Shown piece by piece: positions 1 through 11,477 of a stretch of 64,000 bases of DNA. The position numbers and the translations under genes are program-made. The notes under the pieces were generated by a model, which saw only the letters and a program-made list of their open reading frames with translations, did no database searches and was not told the origin of the DNA. Source of the DNA: Triplophysa rosa (Eukaryota; Chordata; Actinopteri; Cypriniformes; Nemacheilidae); contig NC_079894.1 of the NCBI RefSeq assembly GCF_024868665.1, positions 5,729,426 to 5,793,425 on the forward strand. Reading direction: 5' to 3'. The stretch's first letter is position 1. Every line of letters starts with the position of its first letter.

Positions 1-1040
1 TGCATGTACATAAATGCGTTAAATAGATTTGCAACAAAATTAAAAAAAATCTCAGGTACTGTTCAGGGAGCAGTTCAAAGATAGAGGGAGGAGGGGTGCT
101 TCATCTTGTCCATTTCCCTTTGGCGCTCAAACTGTGGGATTCCAGGAATTGTGCTCATTTTGAAACTTAACTGCCAGCATGACAGGTGTGCCCAAGTCAT
201 GTTACATGGGTAACGGCTCACTTTGAAACCCTTTCTGCGTAAATCTGACAGGATGTGCGGGGCCTCATAGTCTGGGAAAGTATTTGGTGCCGTCACATTA
301 GAAGAACATACATGATTACGACACACGTGACATTTGCTGTACATGCACATGGCTCTACTGTATGTGTGGTGTATAGCCTATGTAGGAGTCCAAATATCTG
401 AAATCGTATTGAAGATTCAAAATCTCACTTTAACCTTGAAATAAACAAAAAGAAAGGTAACACTTCATTTCAGTGACATGTTACATGTACTGACTATATA
501 TAGTAATAAGTAAATGATCCATAATAACATGCACACAGCTAACCCTAAACCAAGCACTGATCTTATGAACCACTTTGCAAGATGTAAAAACTGGTCCAGA
601 AGCACTTCCGGTTTTAGTTTTTCTTTACTATTTATTAGTATTTTTAAATCTTACATATATAATTAAATATGAACAATTTTTGTTTAACATTTTAAATCGG
701 TTATAAATGTTCTGTTGGTTGCATTTTGTTTAAACGTTTGAGTAGTGTTAAAAAAAAAACTTCTGGAATCAACGTTGTTTATATCATCCAAAGAGGTCTA
801 TGTATATGTTCGAGGTAAGTATATGCTGTTAATAAATGTTACAGATTTCTTAAATACATTATTACACTGTAACAAGTAACACTTAAAGTTTAACTGAGAA
901 AGATGTTTAAAATGAATTTAAAAAGTGAGGGTATGACAACATAAAACCAGAATTAGCTAAGACACAGTTTAGTCAGTTTGTGTCATTGACATCTTTCGTA
1001 CCAACCTGATATTGCTGGAAATCATGACTATTTCATGAGG
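1..1040. other. AT-rich unique DNA, no gene seen
   Basis: No open frame with splice support and no recognisable repeat ends are visible on either strand. The stretch is AT-rich with short homopolymer runs. I see nothing to annotate here. Confidence 0.5.
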
Positions 1041-1042
1041 TG

Positions 1043-1230
1043 GCTAATTCGTATGAATATTTACGATGTGAATTATGCAAAAAACGGGATTATTAGGAAA
1101 AAAACCATACTAAACCCCTACACCGTCAATGGTGCAAAAGCGAACAGTACTAAAACGTACAAACAAGATTCATACGAATTAGTTTCCTTGTAAAATATGT
1201 ACGAATTCCCATGAGATTGTGTTGTTTAGA
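1043..1230. repeat. Inverted-repeat MITE, AATTCGTATGAAT family, copy 1
   Basis: The left arm contains CTAATTCGTATGAAT and the right arm its reverse complement ATTCATACGAATTAG, about 120 bases apart. The right flank continues with an ACGAATTCCCATGAGATTG-like sequence that is shared, diverged, with the flank of the hairpin at 10060-10188. The shared flank and the hairpin layout indicate two members of one miniature inverted-repeat family. No transposase is encoded. The superfamily cannot be told from these ends. Confidence 0.55.
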
Positions 1231-1409
1231 CTGTTTTGCTTTCATTGGGAACCTTTTCAAAGCGTGCTGAGATAATATGAATCATCAGACTGTAGAGTAT
1301 TTCGGCTTGGGGTTACGTATGCCATCATTAAAGCATGATAATATTTGTTTATGAGGTTTGTGTGAGGGTGACACTCAATGAAAAGGAATAGCAAATCACA
1401 ACACGTGAA

Positions 1410-1786
1410 ATGTGTGTATAATTTTTTGAAGGATCTACGGACAGAAATGCAATATAATATTCATAACTATGTGTTCAGAGGTGTATAGAGACCTTACATA
1501 ATGAAGCGTTATGTTTTATTACCTTAGAATGAGCTATTTCAATCTACATACACCGCGGGTCCCCTTACATGGAAGTCACCATGTTGTTTCTACAGTAGCC
1601 CTAAAGGGACAAACTGCTCTACAGAGCGCGTTTCGTAAATACTTGATCTCTTTCGGGAAAGATGACGACATCTTAATTCTGTGTCAGCCACCGTAGTGCT
1701 TCGAAAGGGAGGGGTGGAGTGAGCCGTTGGTTTGTAATTCACAACCTCGCCACTAGATGCCGCTAAATTGAATACACTGGACCTTT
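1410..1786 (-). mobile_element. MITE with AAAGGTCCAGTGTRTG ends, copy 1
   Basis: The right end reads ACACTGGACCTTT, the signature terminus of a family also seen at 30386-30902 and 60869-61763. The body is shared by all three, including the segments TACACCGCGGGTCCCCTTAC (weaker at 30.6 kb), CATGTTGTTTCTACAGTAG and GTGTCAGCCACCGTAGT. The left terminus is worn, and only the adjoining GTGTRTAATTTTTTG is left. An open frame across 1511-1696 is repeat sequence, not a gene. The element is non-autonomous. Confidence 0.75.
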
Positions 1787-1789
1787 AAT

Positions 1790-3150
1790 GCATTAAAGCC
1801 CTGATTGAGGATACAGAACTTGCCATTTACAATTAGAAAATTAAACAGGCAGCTACTACTTCATACTCCGTTATTTCACCCCATATCCCCTTTCCACCCT
1901 AAATCACCTCCTCACTGGTCACGCAAAGTTGTTTATTAGCTTCCTGACAAGAGCCCCATGCTGTTTTACCATCCTGTTGCTTGCCTTCCGTTTCATGTGA
2001 AAACCGTGTGATGTTTATTCAAATCTGCTGTCAAGATAATTTATTGACTTTACATCACCATCTGATGTTAGGATGATGCATGAAGGTAAAATAAGATGTT
2101 CAATGTCAACAGTCCATAAGGGTTAAATCACGATGTACAAACACGGCAGAACGTTGTATAACTTTGTAGTGAAAGCGGAGGTTGCGTTTCGCTTTCATCA
2201 GACCTCAGTAACAATGTTACATTGTTTGATGGGAAAGTTATGGGAGTGAGTGCAATGGAGAAAATCTGAAATGAAAACAAAGGATGAGTTTGTTGGTTAT
2301 GTAACTGTGCTTACGGGGCATTAGAGTAATGTGCTCCACGCTGTTCACAGCAGACGCAGCAGCTGGCCACGATCGGCCGAACAACCAGAGAGAGAGACAG
2401 CGGTAAATGAACTTACACTGAAAGAAATAGAAACACAAGCGCTAAGGTCCTTTAAACAGCTCGGTGTTACACTCTATATCCTTTAATGCCGTGGTGGTCA
2501 GTAAACACGCCTCCTCACTATAAACACATGCTTATGACTGCATTTCATGTACATGCAATACTGTGTTAACTTCTATTCATGATGGTCAGCACCGGGCCCA
2601 GGATTAGATCTGCCAGTAATTCCGTACAGTAAATCTCACTACCACCCATGTTCAATGGCAGATGCTAGGGGTTTACAGATCAGTGTCCAAACTACATGGC
2701 TCGCCCATGACCTCGTCTGCCCAGACACAGACCTGTTTACACACACCTCCGGTTAACAAGCGTCAGGATTTTATGGTTCTAGGGTCTGCCATTTTGGCGT
2801 TAGCCAGCTGAAACTCTGACAGCTGGGCTTTATGTGTCTGGCATTTTGGGAAAGTGCGATCAGCTGTCAGGACGTCTAAAGACAAAAAGCTCCCATAGTG
2901 TTTTTGAGGTGTCTGGGCTGCAACACTTGCTCCATTGATGGAGTCTCACATACTGGGGGTTCTGTAGCTCCTGCGGTGCAAGGTCATGGGATCAATTGCT
3001 GGGGAACACACATCGAGATAAAATGTAGGCATAACATCATCTGCCACATGTGTACATGTAAATGTGTTTAAACAATATTCATAACGATATGAAAACACCG
3101 CCTTGTTTAGGGATGTGTGAGGAAGCCACGTCTGAATGCATGGATAGAGC
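1790..3150. other. Unique DNA, no gene seen
   Basis: GC content rises at about 2330-2400 and 2680-2830, but no frame there combines a start, splice signals and a recognisable product. No terminal inverted repeats were recognised. Confidence 0.45.
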
Positions 3151-3221
3151 AGGTTTGGAACAACTTGAGAGTGAGTAAATGATGACAGAATTTTCCATTT
3201 TTTGGTGGACTATCTCTTTAG
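3151..3221 (+). repeat. 3' end fragment of the TTAA / AAAGGGATAGTTCACCC MITE
   Basis: It contains GGTTTGGAACAACTTGAG, then GTGAGTAAATGATGACAGAA and a diverged GGTGGACTATCTCTTTA terminus. This is the canonical right half of the most abundant MITE in the window. The left half is missing. Confidence 0.75.
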
Positions 3222-3532
3222 TTATCTCTAAAGTTCAGCTGAATTTAGGGCAGTTTCCATAGGAGGTGCCTTTATATACAAAACACTGCCTGTTTAGCTG
3301 GTGACTGACTGTCTGCCATTGGGTTCAGATGCCGCCCATGTGTGTGTCTGCTGCTTGGAAAAAGTACCTGACCCAGTTTCAGCTTGCTATTGGATGGCTT
3401 TATCCACCCAGTCCCATTTTACATGTCCAGGAGCACTGATAACAACTGGAAAATGAAATCAAGCTCTTCCAATAACATGGAACGTTTAACTATTAAAATA
3501 CAAAAGACTATTATTGCACACTTAAGGTTAGC

Positions 3533-4340
3533 ATTCAAGTTATTATAGTTTACTAAAACATTTTTTAAATATTTCTGTTAATTGAAATTAAATAAAATAT
3601 TGGTCTAAATATTATTTAAAGGGATAGTTCACCTAAAAATGAAAATTCTGTCATTATTTACTCACCCTCATGTAACGTCGTACTTGTATAAATGACACAC
3701 AGAGAAAGATATTTGGAAGAATGTTAGTAATTTTCAGTTTCGGGACATCATTGACTACTATAGTAGGAAGAATTAAATGGTAGTCAAAAAGTGCCCGAGA
3801 ACTCTTTGTTTTGCTAAATTCTTCAAAATATCTCATTATGTGTTCAAAAGAACAATATTTTTTCCTACTATGGTAGTGGATGATGTCCCAGAACTGAAAA
3901 TTGCTAACATTCTTCCAATTATTTTTCTCTGTGTTCATCGGAGCAAAGACATTTATACAGGTTTGAAACAACCTGAGGGTGAGTAAATGATGACAGAATT
4001 TTTGGGTGAACTGTCCCTTTGAAACCTTTAGAAATGTTGCCTCAGCAATAAACTGCAGTAAACTGAGGCGCTAAAATTATTAACTGAAAATAAATTAAAG
4101 CTGAACTAAAACTAAACCTGAAACAAATATTTAAACTTATACAGCAATATAAAATAAAGCATATTTAATGACAAAAGCAAAACCCGCTTGAAAATGTAAC
4201 TACAATGAACATGAAAACTAAAAATATAAAAATAAAACCTGATTCGAAATATAAAAATAGCACATAAGAAATGAGAACTAAGATGAACATATAAAAATAA
4301 TACCTGATTCAAAATATTAATAAAACTGAAAGCAAAACTT
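3533..4340 (+). repeat. AT-rich dispersed repeat, interrupted by a MITE
   Basis: It begins with AAGTTATTATAGTTTACTAA and continues after the nested MITE (3616-4021) with GAAACCTTTAGAAATGTTGC. Blocks such as TTTCTGTTAATTGAAAT, CTGAGG plus AAATAAACTG, and AATGACAAAAGC recur in reverse complement at 5733-6082, so the two are copies of one dispersed repeat. The end of this copy (about 4205-4325) contains an imperfect tandem duplication of about 80 bases built on CCTGATTCRAAATAT. No coding capacity is visible and the family is not identified. Confidence 0.55.
3616..4021. mobile_element. TTAA / AAAGGGATAGTTCACCC MITE, full length, nested
   Basis: The ends are TTTAAAGGGATAGTTCACC and GGTGAACTGTCCCTTT. 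The whole element is a long imperfect palindrome: left and right halves carry the same conserved blocks in inverse orientation (YTCATTATTTACTCACCCTC against GAGGGTGAGTAAATGATGAC). Open frames on both strands (3654-3971 minus, 3777-3986 plus) are products of the palindrome. It sits inside the AT-rich repeat at 3533-4340, so it inserted later than that repeat. Confidence 0.85.
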
Positions 4341-5732
4341 TAAAATGCATTAGTTAATGCAATAAAAACAATGAATAATACTTAAAAAAAAAAAAGCATT
4401 TATTAAACTTGGTTAGGAAATAAGTTTAATGACCAATTGTATATAGTACTTCGCCGCGGTACTTCTGAAACCTCGTATCTCCTTATTTCGTTATTTTTTA
4501 TTTGAAAGAACATCGTTATTATTAGTCACCCTTTATGTTTGTCACTGTTTTTTGCAAATATCTATTCAATAAAAAGTATTTAAACGTGCCTGTCAACTTT
4601 GACAACACAGTATTTAAGCATTTAAAAAGTACATTGTTTTTTCCATTTCCTGAAAAACAATGAATTTTGGAAGACCAGCAACGACTTATATCTTTAATAT
4701 AGATAAATAAATGCTGTAACAATGTTGTTCATTATTAATTGTGATACCTAATACATTCACTAATGATAACAAATTAAACTATATTGTCAAGTATTAACTT
4801 TACTATATAAAAATAAGCATACAATAGTAAATGTAAAAAGCAAAATGACTTCTTTTAACTACAATAATTTGTAAGTGACAGCAACAAATATCTGTGAGTC
4901 AGCAGTGACAGAAGTATCAGGTTATTCACAAGATCACAGTCATGTATCTGCAGTGGTAATGAAGAGAGTACGGTGTTTGAACATTAAACATGACTGACCT
5001 CAACGCTAGAAATCTTCTGGCAGCTGTGGGTTAAAAGTATTTGGGTATCAAATGTAAGTGAGGCAGTCAAACGTGTGACACATATGAAGTGCTGATACCT
5101 CCTCAGTGTAGTAAAACGTGATACAGCTGTATATCATATTTTACTACACTGCTTTGCAATATTGCTAAATAAGTATAAACTTTCAGTATCTTGGATGGAA
5201 TGATGCTCTTTTTTGCATTTAATGTGCAAGGTGCAGTATGTGCTCCAAAACATTTGATGGCATTCAAATATTTTGAATTTATAATGAGACTCTCATCAAC
5301 GCATTAGGCATTTCTGCTTTCCGTTCACACACACGAGGTTCGCTTGTGTGCCAGTTTCAGTTAAAATACTGTGAAGTGATGCCACTAATTTTCATATAAC
5401 CTAAAAAATTGCCTTCAGCAGAGATTATAAAGTAGCATCAAAGAAGGGTTCTTTTTTGTGGAAATGTGTGAAAAGACTGACTTTATTCATTCACTAAAGC
5501 AAGAGTGAAGCAAGATGATTGAAAATAATAACAAAATTGAGTATAAAAGGGAAGATTGTTCTTAGAAAAGTCTAGCATCATTGTCTTCAGATGGCACTTG
5601 GTTGTATATTTTAAATGTAATGCACTGTAAACTGACTGTAATGTAAATGTGTTGTAAACTGTAATGTCACTGAGCAAAACTCAACCGATGGCATTACGTT
5701 TTATTTTCACGACTGGATAAACAGTTCAATGC
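4341..5732. other. AT-rich unique DNA, no gene seen
   Basis: No supported exon, RNA gene or repeat end was found on either strand. Two short poly(A)/poly(T) runs are present. Confidence 0.45.
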
Positions 5733-6082
5733 AAAGTTATAGTTTTGATTTCAGTTTTCTTTTTCGTTCTTCTTATTATTTTTAAATTAGGAATTTTTTT
5801 GTTTTTTTTGAGTTTTTAGTAAAATATTTAGCAACTTTGTTATGTGCTTTTGTCATTTGTTTATTTATTATGTTGCTATATAAGATTTTTTATTTTATTT
5901 TAGTTTTGTTTACTATTATAATTTTAGTCCTTTAAACTTATTTCAGTTTATTTCTGAGGTCAAATTTAATTTTTTCGTTAATTTTTTTCCTCCAGTAATT
6001 TTTAGGCTAATATTTGATTGGATTTCAATGAACAGAAACGCTTTCAACGTTTAAATTTAAGTAAAACTAAAATAACCTTGGT
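5733..6082 (-). repeat. AT-rich dispersed repeat, opposite copy
   Basis: Read on the minus strand it starts CCAAGGTTATTTTAGTTTTA and contains ATTTCTGAGG and GACAAAAGC blocks matching the copy at 3533-4340. Unlike that copy it is not interrupted by a MITE, which gives the uninterrupted reference for the nested insertion. Confidence 0.55.
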
Positions 6083-7251
6083 ACAATGTGTACAGAGCTA
6101 TACATTGTATAAGAGCGAGCCAAATTCACGAGACCATATATGGCACTTCCTTCCTTAGTATCCATGCCGGGCACACAACAGGCTGTAAATGTGTGCCAAG
6201 GGAAAGCAGGAACACACTCATATATCTTTCAGATAAGAAATGGTCTGTTTTTTATGTACACAAAGAACAAAGCGCAGCTGTCATGGCTGTTTCCTGTGTA
6301 TATTCCCCGCCACTGCTTTCTAATATCCTTATCTCCTGTTGTCAAGTACACATTATCAGCCAGGTTTATAAAACTGGGTTGTGAAACTACCTATGTCACA
6401 GTTGTGAGTGGTTCAATCGGTTTTAAACTGCTTTCATGTCATAATAGTTGTTTGAATGCACAGTAATGTGAGCTACAGATGGAGAAAGCTTTTTTTTTTA
6501 GGTAAGCCTACATACAGTAAGAACATTTCAGCACATGCCCACGCATAAGTGCTCTTTGAACATTAATGTAAACTACGCTCCGTCAAGATAAGGAACTAAC
6601 ACTACAACACTTGTCAGAACAATAGGTCAGAACAATAAAGGACCCTAAACTGGCACATTCTGTCAACTGCTACCTGAATCGCATCTAATAAAATATGTGC
6701 TGCATTGGGATGTTGAAGATGCAGAATGATCTGGAAGGTAAACAGCCGACCAGTGTAAGTACAAACCCTGCCCAAACCAAACCGCTGTTATGACAAAGAG
6801 ACCTTGTGACCACACTGGACTCCCGTGAACTCTTGGGTTCGCGGCTACTGTGTGCCACATGTTTAATTCTTTATCCTCTCGTGGTCAGCTCTCCTCAAGA
6901 CCACCCTTCAGTCACAATCCTTAATAGTTTGCAGGTTTCGCTGTGAAAGCAGCATTCATCATGACCTTCGTCAGAGCTGGTCAACACCACAGCATGCTGC
7001 CATCACTGACGCTTGTGGGTGTAATCTAGAGCTGTCACATGTGGGATTCTGAAGTCTGCAACCAATATCCTTAAATACAGAGGACAGTTAGAGTTTGCAG
7101 TATGAAAAAAAACAGATTTTACTTTGTTGAACGAAATGACTAAACTCGGCAAAATGTGTTATTTTAGCACACACTTTTTAAAATAACCTTATTTGTAACA
7201 ATTATTTCTTTTGCGCTTTTCACACTGTATTTATTTGTTTATTTTGCTGCA
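6083..7251. other. Unique DNA, no gene seen
   Basis: Overlapping plus-strand frames at 6088-6466 have no splice signals or recognisable domain and probably occur by chance in a GC-richer patch. Confidence 0.4.
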
Positions 7252-7418
7252 TTGTTCTGAAAAAGATATTTGGAGAAATGTTTGTTCTGGGCACTACTGA
7301 CTAGGACAAACACACTACTATGGTAGTCAAAATATCTTCTTTTGTGTCCAACAGGGGAAAGAAATGTATACATGTTTGGAACAACATGAGGGTGTTTAAA
7401 TGATGACAGAATTTTACA
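7252..7418 (+). repeat. Right half of a TTAA / AAAGGGATAGTTCACCC MITE
   Basis: It carries AAGATATTTGGAGAAATG, ACTATGGTAGTCA, ATATCTTCTTTTGTGT and GGTTGGAACAACATGAGGGT-type blocks (with small differences) and ends in AAATGATGACAGAATTTT. The terminal AACTATCCCTTTAA is missing. Confidence 0.7.
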
Positions 7419-7544
7419 AACAAATCGCAAGTCATTTCAACTCACTATTTTTTTTTTATGTATCTAGTGATAAGTAGCTGTAACTTACAGTATAAAAATA
7501 ATATGAAATGGACGTAGCAAACTTCGCAAAACTATTTAAGATAC

Positions 7545-7883
7545 TTAAAGGGACAGTTCACCCACAAAGAAAAACGATCATTTTATCATTATCATTTACT
7601 CACATTTAAGCTGTTCCAAACTGTATATATTTTTTGTTCTGATGATATTTGGAAGAATGCTCGTAACCAAACAGTTCTTGGCCACTATTGACTACCACAG
7701 TAGAAAAAATCACAATGGTCGTCAAAAGTGACCCAGAACGGTTTGCTTTCGTACATTCTTCAAAATATCTTCTTTGGTGTTTAACGGAACAAAGACATAT
7801 ATGAAGCAATTTTTCCTACTATGGTGTTTAATGGTGCCCAAGAACTGTTTGGTTTTACATATTCTTCAAAATATCTTCTTATG
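7545..7883. repeat. TTAA / AAAGGGACAGTTCACCC MITE, right end lost
   Basis: It starts TTAAAGGGACAGTTCACCC and contains the paired central blocks (GGAAGAATGCTCGTAACCAA; TTCCTACTATGGTG; ATTCTTCAAAATATCTTC) but stops before the right terminus. Small open frames on the minus strand here are repeat sequence. Confidence 0.75.
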
Positions 7884-8996
7884 TGACTGAGGCCAGTAAC
7901 ACCAATGCCTAAAACCAACTGTCTATAAGACAAATGGGATTTCAATCTTATTCTTTCAATAGAAAACACATCAATGCATAAAAGACACGACAGGGTCTCA
8001 GATTTTCTGCAGTTTGACAGTTAAATATGAACTTGTTTATCACAGAAGCGTGATGGTTCAGGGAACACGAACATGTGCTTCCACGCACCCTTCACAGTTG
8101 GTCAATGTGTCCCTTTATAATGGTTACAACAGCAGTAGGTGTCTGTCATAATTGCTCCATAATAAAAAGATGCCCATCCCAGATCGGGTGTAATGTACTC
8201 TGACATTGTCATCGGCACAGCATGACCGCCACCGGAGCACAGGAGCTCTCAGCACCATGAATTTCATTTCATTAAGAGTGAATAACCCCCTCCTGTGTGA
8301 CCACAGGGCGCTGTAGAACCAAAGAGCACAGGTAACACCAAACCACGGCTTTACTGGAAAACAGAGGTCATTGCATTCATGTGCAACACTATGGTCAAGA
8401 TAACAGGAGGACTGAATCATCACAAATACTGTTTTTTCTGCCAAGCAACATATAACCTCATATATGTTGCTGTTGTGATAATGTTCATGTTTAAAATTGG
8501 TTGAATGGTTGTCCAGCGTCATAAAGAATGAAAATAAAGGTTGTTTCTGTCATGTTTTGACTAAAATCAAACACATCTAAGTAATGCCTCGGGCGTTACA
8601 ACAATACAGATGTAAAAAAAATGATTCCACAGACATCTGGGTGATGAAAAACTCCGTGTTGTGAAATAAAAAATGTATCATCTGGGGTTTACTGGAATTG
8701 TCTAGTCAGCAGGGATTAGAGCTACAAGAACATACAGCGAGACTGTAAGGAAAGATGTTTATAAATCCACACGCTCTATACAATCATTACAATCTTAAAG
8801 CTGCGATCGGTTACGTTTACCTCTCTATCACCATCTCTGTCTGAAACATAACATTGCAGGTTCCTTTACATATTTGTCTTTACACGGGTTAAGGGCAAAT
8901 GAGGGCCAATTGATATTTCTTTTGAAATCATTCCAGCCACCTCAAATTATACCGTATATCATTCTTCTAAACTTGCCGCTATGAATCGGGTTAAGG
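7884..8996. other. Unique DNA with a 132-codon unsupported frame
   Basis: A minus-strand frame spans 8124-8522. I do not recognise it, no splice acceptor or donor bounds it, and its composition does not resemble a known domain. It is most likely chance. No other feature was seen. Confidence 0.35.
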
Positions 8997-9287
8997 TTAA
9001 AGGGATACTTCACCCAAAAATGAAAGTTCTGTCATCATTTACTCACCCTCAGATTGTTCTGCCGAACACACACGAAGATATCTGGAAGATTGTCAAATCT
9101 CACCCTCCGTTGACTCATATAGTATTTATTTTCCCTATATGCCAGTAAATGGTGGGTGAGATCTGACATTCTTCCAAATTTCTTCCCGTGTGTTCAGCAA
9201 AACAAAGACATGTATACAGGTTTGGAACAATCTGAGGGTGAGTAAATGATGACAGATTTTTCATTTTTGGGTGGAGCATCCCTTTAA
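8997..9287. mobile_element. TTAA / AAAGGGATACTTCACCC MITE with flanking 12-bp repeats
   Basis: The ends are TTAAAGGGATACTTCACCC and GGGTGGAGCATCCCTTTAA with a palindromic body. The same 12 bases, AATCGGGTTAAG, occur just left (about 8983-8994) and just right (from 9286) of the element. None of the other copies I compared (those near 3.6, 31.4, 36.0, 46.4 and 48.2 kb) shows such a flanking repeat. It could be a target-site duplication longer than usual or a local duplication. Confidence 0.8.
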
Positions 9288-10059
9288 TCGGGTTAAGAAG
9301 ACACTCAAAAAAGTCACAAACTACAGCTTTACATTTGACTGTTCATGCAAGTTTTACGTATTGAAACATGCCCAACGTGTCATGTGTGTGGCATATGGTC
9401 AATGGGAGCTCTGAGCATCGACTGTAACAACAACACAAGCGCATTCATGATGGACTAAAAAAACTCCACTCACTTTAATTAAAGAAGAGCAGATAAAGCT
9501 ATCAGATACTCCACTCACCACTCTTCACTCAATGCCAACAAGTCTGCCGCCATTATGGGTATTGCATAGCTGTGTTGCACTTGACACAGTTTGGAACAAT
9601 GGCACAGGCGTTATCACGTTTCATCAGTTTGGTGGCACAAGGCTGAAAAGGATATGTGCAGTTTATGCTTCCACTAGTAAGCTGTCACATCTGATTGAGA
9701 AAAGAACTTTGGACAAGACATATCCGTTTAATAGTCTCTTTCAAGCAGCGTTTTAAAAACGGTTAACAAAGACATTTATAGTAATAAAGTTCTATTATGC
9801 TTATTCTGTCGCTTCTGGCAAGCGTGCGTTTCTTGTGTGTTCCTATTCTTGTTTTGGCTTAATGTTGATTTGCTACCCAAACTAGGCACCGCATGCGGTA
9901 CATGACAGGGAATGTCAGAGGCGCTTGTTAAATTGATCACCCCTATTCTATTTCTAAGTCATGAGTCTGTCAATACAGCATATGTGTGATTTTCTTTACA
10001 ATTATGATGTTTTGTGTGGTACAGCTCAAGGCAGTTCGTGGCATACGCACAAAATTTTG
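9288..10059. other. Unique DNA, no gene seen
   Basis: A 74-codon plus-strand frame (9532-9756) has no domain or splice support. Nothing else was recognised. Confidence 0.4.
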
Positions 10060-10188
10060 AATCTATTGATACGTGTTCATGGACACAAATTTACCCCTTT
10101 TTTTTTAGCACGTATGCACAAAAAAGATTGTACTGACTGAGACGAAAAAAGGGGGGAATTCGTGTCCATGAACACGAATTAGTAGATT
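10060..10188. repeat. Hairpin MITE, GTGTTCATGGACACRAATT family
   Basis: The left arm (AATCTATTGATACGTGTTCA through CCCCTTTTTTT) and the right arm (AAAAAAGGGG through GTAGATT) are reverse complements over about 44 bases with few mismatches. The loop is about 40 bases. The motif GTGTCCATGAACAC inside each arm is itself nearly palindromic. The right flank (ACAAATTCCTGTGAGACTGT) is related to that of the inverted repeat at 1043-1230. Transcripts would fold into a long stem. Confidence 0.7.
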
Positions 10189-10404
10189 ACAGTTTGTGAC
10201 AATGTCACAAATTCCTGTGAGACTGTGTTGCAACACAGGCAAAAGTCCATGTGAAATCAAACTTGATCCTGTTTACTCTGTTAGTGCATATTACTAGTAT
10301 TTGTGGTTAACTTTTCATCTCTGCACAATTTCTTTTACATTTGGACAATTCCAGCGTTATGGATGTGACATTTTGAGTAAAAACTTGAATGATCAATTCT
10401 GTAC

Positions 10405-10538
10405 ACAGTAAAATCGCCAGTGTTAAAAAAGGTCAAATTAACACTCACGGTGTATATATAATTCACACTCTCAAAGTGTGGATTATATAAACACTGTGAG
10501 AGTTCATTTGACCCTTTTTAACACTGGCGATATTGCTG
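10405..10538. mobile_element. Palindromic TA-flanked MITE, CACAGTAAAATCGCCAGTG, copy 1
   Basis: The element is a nearly perfect inverted repeat over its whole 134 bases: the left end CACAGTAAAATCGCCAGTGT faces ACACTGGCGATATTGCTG. TA lies directly outside both ends, compatible with the TA target duplication of Tc1/mariner-type elements. The centre reads CACACTCTCAAAGTGTGG. The copy at 19231-19344 has the reverse-complement centre. No protein is encoded. Confidence 0.75.
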
Positions 10539-10558
10539 TATTTATTATATATTGAATC

Positions 10559-11477
10559 TAGGGATGCACCGAATGTTCGGCAACCGAAAATAGATGTTCG
10601 AAACGGTTGTCAGTAAGATTTGCTTGCATGGATGTTTTTTTCCCTTTAAATCATTTTGCAGTGCAGCCTTTAATAATCCAACAGTTTTCATTTATTCATA
10701 TTTTTACCTTATAATGTTAAATGACACTTTTTAATGAAGTGTTTTGTCGTAGGGGTACAGAGTACAGTACATTCTTTCAGCAGTCAGTCATCATCCTAAT
10801 ATGTGACCCTGGACAACAAAACCAGTCTTATGGGTCAATTTTTCGAAATTGAGATTTTTACATAATCTGAATAAATAATATTTATATAGATGTATGAGTT
10901 GTTAAAATAGGACAATATCTGGCTGAGATAACCGTTTAAAACTCAGGAATCTAAGAGTGCAAAAAAATCTAAATATTGAGAAAATTGTTGTTGAAGTTGT
11001 TAATCAGGGGCACTGTGGCAGACCATCCACTCACAAAAATAAAGTTTTTATACATTTAAGGTAGGAAATTTACAAAATATCTTCATGGAACATGATTTTT
11101 ACTTGATGATTTTTGGCATAAAAGAAAAATCGTTCATTTTGACCCATACAATGTTGTTTTTTCTTTTACTAAAAATGTTCCCGTGCTACTTAAGACTGGT
11201 TTTGTGATCCAGGGTCACATATAGACTATTCAAGAAGGGAGAGGGCTACATTTTTTTTTTATTTAGCCTACTTGTTTTATTCAATTTGATTTTAAGTTAT
11301 ATTGTATTATTGAAAAGCAAGACAAAATATAAAAAGCACATTTTGATCATTCAGTTGAAAAAATTGGCTAAATAAATAGAAGTAATAAGAAAAGCCATGT
11401 TACGTGTTCGGTATTCGGCCTTCGGCCAAGTGTTTCATTTTTATTCGGCCAAGAATTTTCTTTTCGGTGCATCCCTT
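10559..11477. mobile_element. hAT-type element with target duplication and a nested element
   Basis: The terminal inverted repeats are AGGGATGCACCGAA (left) and TTCGGTGCATCCCT (right), the usual termini of a fish hAT family. Flanking 8-mers ATTGAATC (10551-10558) and ATTGAACC (11478-11485) match at 7 of 8 positions and mark the hAT target duplication. About 420 bases of the interior (10800-11221) are a second element with its own inverted ends, so the host hAT copy is about 500 bases and non-autonomous. Subterminal TTCGGCC/GGCCGAA-type repeats lie near the right end. Confidence 0.85.
10800..11221. mobile_element. TGTGACCCTGGACNACAAAACCAGTC MITE, nested
   Basis: The left end ATGTGACCCTGGACAACAAA and right end TTTGTGATCCAGGGTCACAT are inverted repeats continuing into AACCAGTCTTA / TAAGACTGGTT. 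This is a dispersed fish MITE that recurs, left-truncated, at 19355-19576 (shared CTTCAYGGAACATGAT and GGCATAAAAGAAAAATCG). It lies wholly inside the hAT element and is therefore the younger insertion. I cannot fix its superfamily: the flanks give no clear duplication. Confidence 0.8.

Noticed and set aside
3654..3986. Open frames on both strands sharing similar peptides
   Set aside because: They come from the two halves of a palindromic MITE, not from a gene pair.
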